From the NCBI GenBank assembly GCA_020435085.1, contig JAGRAB010000042.1, positions 1 to 9,175 on the forward strand: DNA of 9,175 nt, given 5' to 3'. Of the stretch, positions 1 to 6,986 are shown piece by piece. The translations under genes were made by a program, and so were the position numbers. Origin of the DNA: Bdellovibrionales bacterium. Its GTDB lineage: Bacteria > Bdellovibrionota > Bdellovibrionia > Bdellovibrionales > UBA1609. The notes beneath the pieces were generated by a model. The model ran no database searches, was not told where the DNA came from, and saw only the letters and a list, made by a program, of their open reading frames with translations. Numbering within the stretch: position 1 is the stretch's first letter; the number at the start of each line of letters is the position of its first letter.

Positions 1-124
1 GTTCAACAGCGTGACTGCCAATAAATCCAGAACCACCGGTGACACAAACTTTTCGACCGTTAAAGAAGTGTTGAGTATCGGGGTGAAAATCTTCTTTTTT
101 AACAAGACTTTTATACTCAGCCAT
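1..124 (-). CDS. NAD-dependent sugar epimerase/dehydratase, N-terminal fragment
   Basis: Only the first 41 codons are inside the window; the gene continues past the left edge. The start is an ATG at 124-122, with AAGG about 8 nt upstream. After a roughly 22-residue leader the protein enters a Rossmann beta strand and the TGGSGFIGSH motif (G30, G33 and G36 of GxxGxxG), typical of extended short-chain dehydrogenases that act on nucleotide sugars. The family includes 4-epimerases, 4,6-dehydratases and bifunctional epimerase/reductases; the catalytic YxxxK lies outside the window, so the exact reaction cannot be read. The start overlaps the end of the upstream PLP enzyme by 8 nt (ATGGCTGA), suggesting translational coupling. 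Because the upstream gene looks like a sugar 3-dehydratase, a downstream ketoreductase/epimerase of the GDP-colitose synthase kind would fit, but this is inference. Confidence 0.85.
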   Translation of the reverse strand, partial: MAEYKSLVKKEDFHPDTQHFFNGRKVCVTGGSGFIGSHAVE

Positions 125-1313
125 TAAAAAAACCTTTTACAACTTTTGTGACATATTGGACCTGGTCATCTGATAACCCAGGGTTTGCCCCCCAATAAAT
201 GCCGCAGTCCATGATTTTATCAGCACCATCAAGACTTCCGCTCACGCGATGCTCAAAGTGTTGAAAAGCTGGCTGGCGAGCCATATTGCCACAAATGATA
301 TGACGAGTTTCAATGCCAGCATCATCAAGTGCATTTTTAAACCGATTACGGATTTCAGTATTTTTACAAATGGCAGAGTATCCAAAAAAGACGGGTGAGG
401 CTTTTTGAGTCGAAGTATTTGGAAGAATATCTCCAGACTGAATGAGAGAAAAAAATTCTTTGTTCCAATGCTCGGCAATTTGGACGCGTCTTTCATTAAA
501 CTTTTGTAATTTTTCAATTTGAATTAACCCAATGGCGGCATTGATTTCTGTGGGGCGAACATTAAAGCCTGTATTAATAAATAAAAAGCGCGGGTCAAAC
601 TCAGAATATTGGGCTTCGACTTTTTCTTTATTTTTTAAATGACGTGTCCAACCATGGGCCCGCATAGACCTCAAAAGCTCGGCAAAATCATCATCAGGAG
701 TGACGATCATTCCTCCCTCGATGGTGGTAATGTGATGAGAGAAAAAGAAGCTGTAAGTGCCAGCAATGCCGGTTGTTCCTAAAAATGTACCGTCCCATTT
801 TCCACCAAGGGACTCACAGGTGTCTTCCATCAACCAAAGCTGATTGGTTGCAGCGATATCATTCAACCGATCCATATCGCAAGAGTTTCCCAAAACATGA
901 ACAGCACAAATACCAACAGTTTTAGCAGAGATCGCTTTTTCAACAGCTTCAGGCTTCATTTGCAAAGTCAAAGGATCGGAGTCAACCAAAACGGGAATAG
1001 CACCAGCTTGAATAATAGGCCAGATTGTTGTGGACCAAGTCACGGCAGGGACGATCACTTCTGAGCCTGGAGTCATGCGTCTTTGCCCAGAGGGAAGAGA
1101 AAGCGTAGGATTGGCAAGGGCAAAAAATGCTAAAAGATTGGCTGAGGAGCCGGAGTTCACAAAAACGGCATTTCGCACATTCAACTTCTTAGCAAAGACC
1201 TCTTCAAACTCTAAACACTTAGGCCCAAAACTCATTTGACCAGACTCAACAACATCGTAGATGGCCTTTTTTTCTTCTTCGAGAATCGTATTTTCATAGA
1301 GAGGTATTTGCAT
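117..1313 (-). CDS. DegT-fold PLP sugar 3-dehydratase (ColD/RfbH-like)
   Basis: The 398-residue protein has the DegT/DnrJ/EryC1/StrS fold. Visible motifs are NSGSSANL (53-60), the IVPAVTWSTT block (87-96), EDTCES (163-168, D164 expected to contact the PLP ring nitrogen) and SFFFSHHITTIEGG (188-201). In ordinary sugar aminotransferases of this family the sixth position of the last block is the Schiff-base lysine; here it is H193. A His at this point is the hallmark of PLP-dependent sugar 3-dehydratases: ColD (GDP-4-keto-6-deoxymannose 3-dehydratase) and E1/RfbH (CDP-4-keto-6-deoxyglucose 3-dehydratase). The RAHGWTR segment (218-224) also fits that subgroup. I do not see the spaced cysteine set of the E1 iron-sulfur cluster, so ColD-like is favoured. 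The start ATG has AAGGA about 9 nt upstream. The likely role is C3 deoxygenation on the way to a 3,6-dideoxyhexose; nucleotide and substrate cannot be read. Confidence 0.88.
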   Translation of the reverse strand: MQIPLYENTILEEEKKAIYDVVESGQMSFGPKCLEFEEVFAKKLNVRNAVFVNSGSSANLLAFFALANPTLSLPSGQRRMTPGSEVIVPAVTWSTTIWPIIQAGAIPVLVDSDPLTLQMKPEAVEKAISAKTVGICAVHVLGNSCDMDRLNDIAATNQLWLMEDTCESLGGKWDGTFLGTTGIAGTYSFFFSHHITTIEGGMIVTPDDDFAELLRSMRAHGWTRHLKNKEKVEAQYSEFDPRFLFINTGFNVRPTEINAAIGLIQIEKLQKFNERRVQIAEHWNKEFFSLIQSGDILPNTSTQKASPVFFGYSAICKNTEIRNRFKNALDDAGIETRHIICGNMARQPAFQHFEHRVSGSLDGADKIMDCGIYWGANPGLSDDQVQYVTKVVKGFFNG

Positions 1314-1339
1314 TTTAAATTGTCCTTGAATAAAAGATC

Positions 1340-1369
1340 AATATAGGTGAGTTAGAGTCTCAAATGCAA
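1340..1369 (-). promoter_or_regulatory. Possible promoter for the PLP enzyme operon
   Basis: On the minus strand TTGCAT (1369-1364) is followed after 18 nt by TATATT (1345-1340), 26 nt before the start codon. The -10 box matches the sigma-70 consensus at five of six positions, but the -35 matches at only three. The placement is sensible for a short leader. This is a weak sequence-only call. Confidence 0.3.
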
Positions 1370-1543
1370 CGGGAGGGAGAAGCTCTTTGACGCAGAGGGG
1401 TCTTTGAATGAGTTCCCTTTTGATAAACTAAACTGATAAAGTTAGATATTATTTTCTTTCAAGCAAATACCTGGCATAGAAATTAATGCGCCGTGCCTCT
1501 GTATTCAACGGTTGGTGCTTAAATTTCGCTATTATTAACAGAC

Positions 1544-1582
1544 TTGACTGTAAAGTGCTTACCGCAGAGTATAGGTTAAAAT
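1544..1582 (+). promoter_or_regulatory. Possible promoter for the radical SAM gene
   Basis: TTGACT (1544-1549) is a good -35-like box. Candidate -10 boxes are TATAGG (1570-1575, spacer 20 nt, too long) and TAAAAT (1577-1582, a good -10 with no -35 at the usual distance). Either would give a leader of roughly 30-45 nt. The spacing is not ideal, so which elements are used cannot be settled from the sequence. Confidence 0.25.
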
Positions 1583-1618
1583 ATGCACTAATTAAACTAA
1601 ATAAGATGGGATATTACA

Positions 1619-3124
1619 ATGAAAATTTTGATGTTAAACCCTCCCTTTTTACCTAAATTTTCCAGATTTTCCAGAAGTCCTGCGGTAACAAAAAGTGGAA
1701 CATTATATTATCCTATTTGGCATGGGTATGCGACAGGGTGGTTAGAAAAGCACGGTGAAGATGTTAAGTTGGTCGATGCTGTCGCAGACAATTTAAGCAG
1801 AGAAGATTGTGTTAAAATAGTAAAAGATTATCAGCCTGATATGGTAGTTACTTATACATCAACTCCCAGTATTTATAATGATGTAGAGGTCGCCGCCCTA
1901 CTTAAAGAAACCCGACCAGAAGCACTTGCTGTTCTCAGCGGTACTCACGCGACGTCTCTTCCAGAAGAAACCTTGCGTTTAAATAGCAATATTGATGTTA
2001 TTGCTCGAAAAGAGTATGACGAAACCTTGGTTCAACTTGCGAAAAAATTAAAAGAAGGTCCACTAACTTCAGATATTTTAGCTATGATTGATGGCATTGC
2101 TTTTCTTGATAAACAAGGGCAATTTGTTCAAACAAAAGATCGCGCAAATTTAGAAGACTTGGATGCTTTCCCATTTCTAGCAGATGTATTTAAAAGACAT
2201 TTAACAATTGAAAATTATTTTTATGCTCATTGCAGATATCCAATTATGTCTATTTTCACGAGCCGTGGTTGCTATGCAAAGTGTAACTTTTGTGTGTACC
2301 CGGATCAGATGTTTGGTCGAGTTCATCGTCAGCGAAGCCCACAAAACATAGTGGATGAATTTCTTTATATTCAAAAAGAACTCCCTCAGGTGAAAGAGGT
2401 TCTGATTGATGATGATACTTTCTCAGTACGTCCTGCTCATACTCAGGAATTCAGTGAGCTAATGGTAAAGCACAATGTGAAGGTTCCATGGACAGCTGAG
2501 TGTCGGGCAAATTTGACCAAGAATACAATGGAGGCCATGAAAAAAGCTGGGTGTCGGCTTATCGTGGTTGGATTTGAAAGTGCCGATGATCAAGTCCTTA
2601 AAAACATGCTTAAGGGAATGACATTTAACAGAATGAAAAAATTCGTCGATGAGGCCAGAGAAGCAAATATTCTTGTTCATGCTTGTTTTATGGCTGGAAA
2701 TATTGGCGAAACCAAAGAAACTTTGGAAAAATCTCTTGCTTTTGCTAAGGAAGTGAACGCCGATACCTGCCAGTTTTTTCCAATGATGGTGTATCCAGGC
2801 ACAGGAGCTTACAATTGGGCCAAAGAAAATGGTTATTTAAGGTCAACGAATTTTAGAGATTGGCTGGATAAAGATGGTCTACACAACTGTGTTATTGACC
2901 TGCCAGGATTAACTGGTGAAGAGCTTGTGGCATTTTGTGACAGGGCTCGAAGAGAGTACTATTTAAGTCCAAAATTTTTGAGCTATAAACTAAAGTACGT
3001 ACTTAAGAATCCAAAAGAGATCAAAAAGACGGCTATGGCAGCAAGAACTTTTGCCAAGCATTTGTTCTTCCCAACGCCTCAAAAGTCTTCTTCAACATCG
3101 ATGCCTTCTCAACCAACTTCTTGA
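1619..3124 (+). CDS. B12-binding-domain radical SAM enzyme, HpnJ-like
   Basis: The protein has 501 residues. The N-terminal part (about 1-150) has the layout of a cobalamin-binding domain: MKILMLNPPF, then DYQPDMVVTYTSTPS (70-84) and AVLSGTHAT (104-112). The radical SAM core begins at SRGC and carries the cluster motif CYAKCNFC (C218, C222, C225), followed by the acidic IDDDTF segment (263-268), VVGFES (316-321) and a MAGNIGET loop (358-365). The C-terminal region holds YPGTGAYNWAKENG. From memory this arrangement is close to HpnJ, which acts on the sugar-derived head group of hopanoids, and to uncharacterised relatives in polysaccharide loci. No hopanoid gene is in view, so a sugar-modifying role is more likely; the reaction is unknown. 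The last 15 or so residues are a Ser/Pro/Thr-rich tail. The start ATG has only a weak ribosome site (GATGGGA). A terminator follows 39 nt after the stop, so this is probably a single-gene transcript. Confidence 0.88.
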   Translation: MKILMLNPPFLPKFSRFSRSPAVTKSGTLYYPIWHGYATGWLEKHGEDVKLVDAVADNLSREDCVKIVKDYQPDMVVTYTSTPSIYNDVEVAALLKETRPEALAVLSGTHATSLPEETLRLNSNIDVIARKEYDETLVQLAKKLKEGPLTSDILAMIDGIAFLDKQGQFVQTKDRANLEDLDAFPFLADVFKRHLTIENYFYAHCRYPIMSIFTSRGCYAKCNFCVYPDQMFGRVHRQRSPQNIVDEFLYIQKELPQVKEVLIDDDTFSVRPAHTQEFSELMVKHNVKVPWTAECRANLTKNTMEAMKKAGCRLIVVGFESADDQVLKNMLKGMTFNRMKKFVDEAREANILVHACFMAGNIGETKETLEKSLAFAKEVNADTCQFFPMMVYPGTGAYNWAKENGYLRSTNFRDWLDKDGLHNCVIDLPGLTGEELVAFCDRARREYYLSPKFLSYKLKYVLKNPKEIKKTAMAARTFAKHLFFPTPQKSSSTSMPSQPTS

Positions 3125-3163
3125 TTGAGGTATTGGTAGTTTTTATTCTAGAAATGTTTTTTG

Positions 3164-3191
3164 AGACCTTAGTTATCAGCTAAGGTCTTTT
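3164..3191 (+). terminator. Intrinsic terminator after the radical SAM gene
   Basis: A 9-bp perfect stem, AGACCTTAG (3164-3172) with CTAAGGTCT (3180-3188), encloses a 7-nt loop and is followed by TTT (a run of four T counting the last stem base). It sits 39 nt after the stop at 3124. It works only for the plus strand: on the minus strand the stem is followed by a CAAAAAAC stretch rather than a T run. The loop and right arm lie inside the last codons and stop of the converging glycosyltransferase gene. Confidence 0.75.
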
Positions 3192-4261
3192 ATGTATTGA
3201 AGCCAACGTTGTTTATGTTTTTCTAGCGTATATTCTTTGCTAAATTTCTTAAACCCCATGGCTCCCATTTCTGGAATTTTCTGTGGGTTAGTTGCTATTT
3301 TTCGTATTTGGCGAGCGAGCTCATTTTCGTTTCCTTTTTCAAAAAGAAGACCATTGATATTATGATCAATGAGAGCTGGAATACCGCCGCATCGAGACCC
3401 TATTACTGGAACTGAAACAGAAAAAGCCTCGAGAGTTGCTAGTGAAAATGCCTCTTCCAAAGAGGGGACTATAAGAACATCTATAGACTCACTAATTGTT
3501 TGTTGAACATTGTCACTCCAGCCTCTAAATTTTACCACATCTTCGACACCAAGTTGTTGAGAAACAGATTTGAGTTTTGGTAGTTCGATGCCCTCTCCAA
3601 TGATATGACACTTGAGATTTAAATCTTTGAGCTGACTCAGGGCTTTGATGAGAACAAGATGACCTTTTTCCCAAGTGCAACGGCCGACAATGCCGATGGT
3701 TAGATTGTTGATACTTGATTTTTTGGCATGAGAGTAAAAGGGAATTCCATTGGGGATCACTTTTATTTTTTCAAAAGATTGACCAATTTTCTTTTCAGTA
3801 TCCTGTTTTAAATATTCAGAGACAGCAACTACGGAATAGGCTCGCCAAAGAATAAATTTATATAGCCATTTGTAGGCCCACCTAACAAGATGTGGAGATT
3901 TTTGGCTAAAAATAACATTGTGAAATGTACAGCAAAGTTTAGAAGATGTAAGAGAACTCGCCAGGGCAAACCAAAGGGATGCATTTCCAAGATGGGAGCA
4001 GTATAAGTCAAACTTTTGAGAGCGCGTTAGTTTTGAGATAAAAATAATTTTACCCAATAGGGAGGGAGGTAAAATAAAAAGATGTGCGTCAGGATGATTT
4101 GACTGAATTACTTTAACCAAAGACCCTTCTGGAACAACAATAGTCACATCAAAGTCATTGCTGTTGAGTATTTCAATAATGTTCAGAAAAATACGTTGAG
4201 CTCCTCCCATATTTGAAGCTCCTATTGACAAAAGAATTTTTAATTGTCTAGACTTTCCCAT
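3176..4261 (-). CDS. GT4 family glycosyltransferase
   Basis: This 361-residue protein has a GT-B fold. The N-terminal domain starts with LKILLSIGASNMGGAQRI, including the G19-G20 acceptor-side glycine pair. The C-terminal nucleotide-sugar domain shows VGRCTWEKGH (192-201, with R194 and K199 expected to contact the diphosphate) and the EX7E motif E270-AFSLATL-E278, then SRCGGIP and a GLLFEKG segment. GT4 enzymes are retaining and transfer a sugar from a nucleotide donor to a lipid-linked or oligosaccharide acceptor at the cytoplasmic membrane face. I chose ATG 4261 because it directly precedes the first beta strand and has GGAG 4 nt upstream. The frame stays open upstream to a TTG at 4363, but those 34 residues look unlike the family and would overlap the divergent gene. 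It is the only minus-strand gene between plus-strand units. Donor and acceptor cannot be inferred. Confidence 0.9.
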   Translation of the reverse strand: MGKSRQLKILLSIGASNMGGAQRIFLNIIEILNSNDFDVTIVVPEGSLVKVIQSNHPDAHLFILPPSLLGKIIFISKLTRSQKFDLYCSHLGNASLWFALASSLTSSKLCCTFHNVIFSQKSPHLVRWAYKWLYKFILWRAYSVVAVSEYLKQDTEKKIGQSFEKIKVIPNGIPFYSHAKKSSINNLTIGIVGRCTWEKGHLVLIKALSQLKDLNLKCHIIGEGIELPKLKSVSQQLGVEDVVKFRGWSDNVQQTISESIDVLIVPSLEEAFSLATLEAFSVSVPVIGSRCGGIPALIDHNINGLLFEKGNENELARQIRKIATNPQKIPEMGAMGFKKFSKEYTLEKHKQRWLQYIKDLS

Positions 4262-4265
4262 GTTT

Positions 4266-4269
4266 CTCC
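4266..4269 (-). promoter_or_regulatory. Ribosome binding site deciding the GT4 start
   Basis: GGAG on the minus strand lies 4 nt before ATG 4261. It supports this start over the longer TTG-initiated frame from 4363. Confidence 0.65.
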
Positions 4270-4301
4270 GATAGTTGACCCAGCATACACATAGTTCTCC
4301 C

Positions 4302-4306
4302 AGAGG
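4302..4306 (+). promoter_or_regulatory. Ribosome binding site deciding the GT2 start
   Basis: AGAGG lies 5 nt before ATG 4312. The in-frame GTG at 4306 overlaps this site, so GTG is unlikely to be the start. Confidence 0.65.
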
Positions 4307-4311
4307 TGCAA

Positions 4312-5265
4312 ATGAACTCAAGTCCAAAATACTCCGGAAAGGATGTTGCGATGGTGATCCCAACGAAGGATCGGCCTGAAAAAGTTCGTGAGTTTCTCGC
4401 CAGTGTGGCCGCTCAAAATGTAAGACCTGGATTAATAGTTTTCGTAGACTCTGGTGAGTCCATAGAGCCCATTATTAGTTTGTTTACAGATCAATTGAAT
4501 ATCAAATATTATGTGGCCAATCAAAAGGGACAAATTCCTCAAAGAAACCAAGGCATAGCCACTTTGACTTCTGATACACCTTTGGTGGCATTTTTTGATG
4601 ATGACATAGTACTAGAGGCTGGTGCTATAAGAGCCATGATCAGTTATCTTAATGAGTTGCCCGAAAATACGGCAGGCGTAGGGTTTAACATCATTAACAT
4701 GGAAGGGTTAAAAAGTAACTTTCTGCTGGAAATATTAGGAATAACCTGTACGAAGCCTGGTCATGTTTTAAGAAGTGGGGCTAATACACCGATCACTTCA
4801 ATTGATAAAAATATCGAAAGTCACTGGCTCTGCGGAGGAGCGACTGTTTGGAAATTGGAGATAGTGAATCAATTTAATCATAGGGAGTTTTCTACCAGAT
4901 GGGCGAGCTGTGAGGATTTAATTTTCAGTTATCCTATAGGCAAAAAATATCCACTTTTTGTTTGTGCTGACGCCAAAGTGAGGCATGAACATGTTTATGA
5001 TCACACAGGAAATCAAAAATTTTACTTTTACGGAAAAACGGAGACTCTGTGGCGACTTTACTTTGTCATGTCCAATCCTGAACTTTCGATTTTTTCATTT
5101 CTAAAGATGATTTTAGCATTGAGTGTAGCCAGATTTATTCTGGGAGTAGCAAAATTTCGCACGAAACATTTCCAGTTTGCTTTAGGGCAAATTAAGGGTC
5201 TTTATTTGGGGTTTTTGGTGATTTTCAAATTTAAAAGTTGGACCGATGTTTTGGGTGAAGCATGA
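4312..5265 (+). CDS. GT2 family glycosyltransferase
   Basis: The protein has 317 residues from ATG 4312 (319 from the GTG at 4306). It is a GT-A fold inverting glycosyltransferase. Visible motifs are VAMVIPTKDRPEKV at the N-terminus, GQIPQRNQG (the RNxG substrate loop), the metal-binding DDD (residues 96-98), WLCGGATVW (172-180) and SCEDLIFSYPIGK (199-211), whose E-D pair matches the catalytic-base region of GT2 enzymes. The C-terminal 60 residues include hydrophobic stretches (FSFLKMILALSVARFILGVA and LYLGFLVIF) that may attach it to the membrane. The start was chosen for its AGAGG ribosome site. The stop overlaps the next gene's start as ATGA (5262-5265), so the two are translationally coupled. 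It starts 50 bp from the divergent GT4 gene. The sugar donor is not readable. Confidence 0.9.
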   Translation: MNSSPKYSGKDVAMVIPTKDRPEKVREFLASVAAQNVRPGLIVFVDSGESIEPIISLFTDQLNIKYYVANQKGQIPQRNQGIATLTSDTPLVAFFDDDIVLEAGAIRAMISYLNELPENTAGVGFNIINMEGLKSNFLLEILGITCTKPGHVLRSGANTPITSIDKNIESHWLCGGATVWKLEIVNQFNHREFSTRWASCEDLIFSYPIGKKYPLFVCADAKVRHEHVYDHTGNQKFYFYGKTETLWRLYFVMSNPELSIFSFLKMILALSVARFILGVAKFRTKHFQFALGQIKGLYLGFLVIFKFKSWTDVLGEA

Positions 5266-6146
5266 GTTCTTGCCGACTATGTTTCTCTGAAGAAACAGAA
5301 ACTCGCAGATATCCTGGTCAAAATGAACTTGGGTTTGATGAAATTGTTGTTTGTAGAAATTGTGGGTTTGGCTGGGCGGAGCCGTTGAAATCGCAAGAAG
5401 AATTAGATCAGTTTTACTCAAAAGGTGCGTATTGGGAGAGCTCTCAAGCCTCAAAAGAACTTGTGAATCACTATATGAACCAGTCACGAAAGAGGCTAAA
5501 AAAAGTTCTTCCGTTTGTTTCTAAAGATCGAACTATCGAGATTTTGGATTATGGAGCTGGCCATGGATGTATTGCCGACCAATGCGCCCAAGTCCTTCCA
5601 AACACTAACTATTCTTTTTTTGAGCCCGATCCAGTGATGGCTCGAAATATTATGGATAAACACTTGTCTATTAATGTGAGTCAAATTAACCAGGTTGAAG
5701 ACTCAAAATATGATGTTATATTTCTCAACCACGTTCTAGAGCACGTGGCAGACCCTATTAACTTTCTTAAGCAGAAGATAAAGGGACTTAAGGCAGGAGG
5801 TGTTTTATATGTAGAGACGCCGCGTCATGACTTTTTGTTTAAGGACAACGTCTTCCCTCATACTTTATTTTTTAATGAGAAAAGCTTTCAAAAAATTGCT
5901 GAACAATTGGACTTATATGTTTTGAACGTGAAGTCTTTTGGAAGTGCTCTGAGCTTTAAAAAAGCAAATTATTTGGAAAAGGTTTTAAGAAAGCTTCTTA
6001 CGTCTCTCTATAAATTGGCAATTTTGATGAAGTTCACAAAGTTGTCGTTTTTTGTAAACTCACTTTTGTTTCGCTACGACCACCCCTCGGATAGGATTTG
6101 GGTTATGGGTCTCATGAGAAGAGAGCGTGATAGTTTGAAGCATTGA
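5262..6146 (+). CDS. Zinc-ribbon class I SAM-dependent methyltransferase
   Basis: The protein has 294 residues. It opens with a zinc-ribbon-like pair, C4xxC7 and C31xxC34, then a short module ending in ELDQFYSKGAYW (about 47-58). The methyltransferase domain follows: motif I ILDYGAGHG (94-102), an acidic end of beta 2 at FFEPD, and the NHVLEHVADP segment (156-165) typical of Methyltransf_12/23-like enzymes. The end is Leu/Lys/Phe-rich, LRKLLTSLYKLAILMKF. Proteins with this N-terminal ribbon are common in polysaccharide and deoxysugar loci, where some methylate sugar carbons or hydroxyls; the target here is unknown. The gene overlaps the GT2 gene by 4 nt (ATGA), placing it in the same operon. 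A paralogue with a degraded SAM site lies at 8204. Confidence 0.87.
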   Translation: MSSCRLCFSEETETRRYPGQNELGFDEIVVCRNCGFGWAEPLKSQEELDQFYSKGAYWESSQASKELVNHYMNQSRKRLKKVLPFVSKDRTIEILDYGAGHGCIADQCAQVLPNTNYSFFEPDPVMARNIMDKHLSINVSQINQVEDSKYDVIFLNHVLEHVADPINFLKQKIKGLKAGGVLYVETPRHDFLFKDNVFPHTLFFNEKSFQKIAEQLDLYVLNVKSFGSALSFKKANYLEKVLRKLLTSLYKLAILMKFTKLSFFVNSLLFRYDHPSDRIWVMGLMRRERDSLKH

Positions 6147-6149
6147 CAT

Positions 6150-6171
6150 AGAATGGCTTTGACATTCTTTT
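6150..6171 (+). terminator. Weak possible terminator after the methyltransferase
   Basis: AGAATG (6150-6155) can pair with CATTCT (6163-6168) around a 7-nt loop, followed by TTT, just after the stop at 6146. The stem is only 6 bp with two G-C pairs, so termination would be inefficient. The same stretch holds two TTGACAT copies that could instead be -35-like boxes. Confidence 0.3.
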
Positions 6172-6272
6172 GAGCTTGAAGTTAGGAAAAAATATCTACC
6201 CAATAGACTCTAATACTGGAGTGTGATAATTTTCAGTCCAAAACTCATGCTTACGTAAAGGCCTTTAGAAAT

Positions 6273-6986
6273 ATGAAACTAGAAAATATTAAAACTCGAA
6301 TCTTTGCAGATGGTGCTTCAATTTCAGATATTCTTGATTTAAATAAGCTTCCTCATATCAGTGGATTTACAACAAATCCAACCTTAATGAAAAAAGCAGG
6401 GGTTGAAGACTATACGGCTTTTGCTAAAGAAGTTTTAAGCCATATTAAAGATAAACCGGTTTCTTTTGAAGTCTTTGCTGATGACTTTGATGAAATGTAT
6501 TCACAAGCCATGCTAATTAATGGATGGGCTGAAAATGTGTATGTAAAAATTCCTGTGATGAATACAAAAAAACAACACTCTTATCAACTTATTCAGAGGC
6601 TCTCAAATGAAGGAGTGAAGCTTAATGTCACCGCTGTTTTTACCCTTGAGCAAGTACAACAGATCAAAGAAGCTCTCATGAACTCTAAAGGTGCTGTTGT
6701 TTCTATTTTTGCAGGTCGTATTGCTGATACTGGGGTGGATCCGATGCCTATTATGATCCAAGCTAAGAAAATGCTAAAGGATAACCCCAACGTTGAGTTG
6801 CTTTGGGCCTCTCCCAGAGAACTCCTGAATATCATTCAAGCTAATGAAGTTGGTTGTGACATTATTACGGCAACTCCTGACGTCTTAAAAAAACTTTCGT
6901 CTTTAGAAAAAGATCTTGAACAGTTTTCTCACGAGACTGTAGAGATGTTTTACAACGATGCTTGTTCTGCTGGGTTTAGCCTTTAG
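6273..6986 (+). CDS. Small transaldolase-family protein
   Basis: The protein has 237 residues, near the length of the small transaldolase/fructose-6-phosphate aldolase subfamily (about 215-220) and shorter than classical TalA/TalB (over 300). It is a TIM barrel. Visible landmarks are FADGASISDI near the start, GFTTNPTL (31-38), the Schiff-base lysine K92 in VYVKIPV, LNVTAVFT (117-124) and SIFAGRIADTG (144-154), all placed as in active members. The family transfers three-carbon dihydroxyacetone units between sugar phosphates or cleaves fructose 6-phosphate. In a polysaccharide locus it may supply or build an unusual sugar backbone rather than serve central metabolism; this is inference. The start ATG has only a distant AAAGG (11 nt), so translation may be weak. 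It lies 126 nt after the methyltransferase and 197 nt before the oxidoreductase. Confidence 0.87.
   Translation: MKLENIKTRIFADGASISDILDLNKLPHISGFTTNPTLMKKAGVEDYTAFAKEVLSHIKDKPVSFEVFADDFDEMYSQAMLINGWAENVYVKIPVMNTKKQHSYQLIQRLSNEGVKLNVTAVFTLEQVQQIKEALMNSKGAVVSIFAGRIADTGVDPMPIMIQAKKMLKDNPNVELLWASPRELLNIIQANEVGCDIITATPDVLKKLSSLEKDLEQFSHETVEMFYNDACSAGFSL

Larger units (their letters stand above)
1314..1618. other. 305-nt divergent intergenic region
   Basis: This gap separates the minus-strand PLP enzyme from the plus-strand radical SAM gene, so it must hold the promoters of both units unless they are read from far away. I see no convincing ORF, RNA gene or strong hairpin. Weak promoter-like boxes occur at both ends and are listed separately. 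The middle is AT-rich with no repeat that I could recognise. Confidence 0.7.

Noticed and set aside
1030..1239. Plus-strand open frame of 69 codons
   Set aside because: It is a shadow of the conserved PLP-enzyme gene on the other strand.
4262..4363. N-terminal extension of the GT4 glycosyltransferase to a TTG at 4363
   Set aside because: The 34 extra residues do not resemble the family, would overlap the GT2 gene, and ATG 4261 has its own GGAG and directly precedes the first beta strand.
5182..5487. Minus-strand open frame of 101 codons
   Set aside because: It lies antisense to the GT2/methyltransferase junction, has no recognisable domain, and both plus-strand genes have clear motifs.
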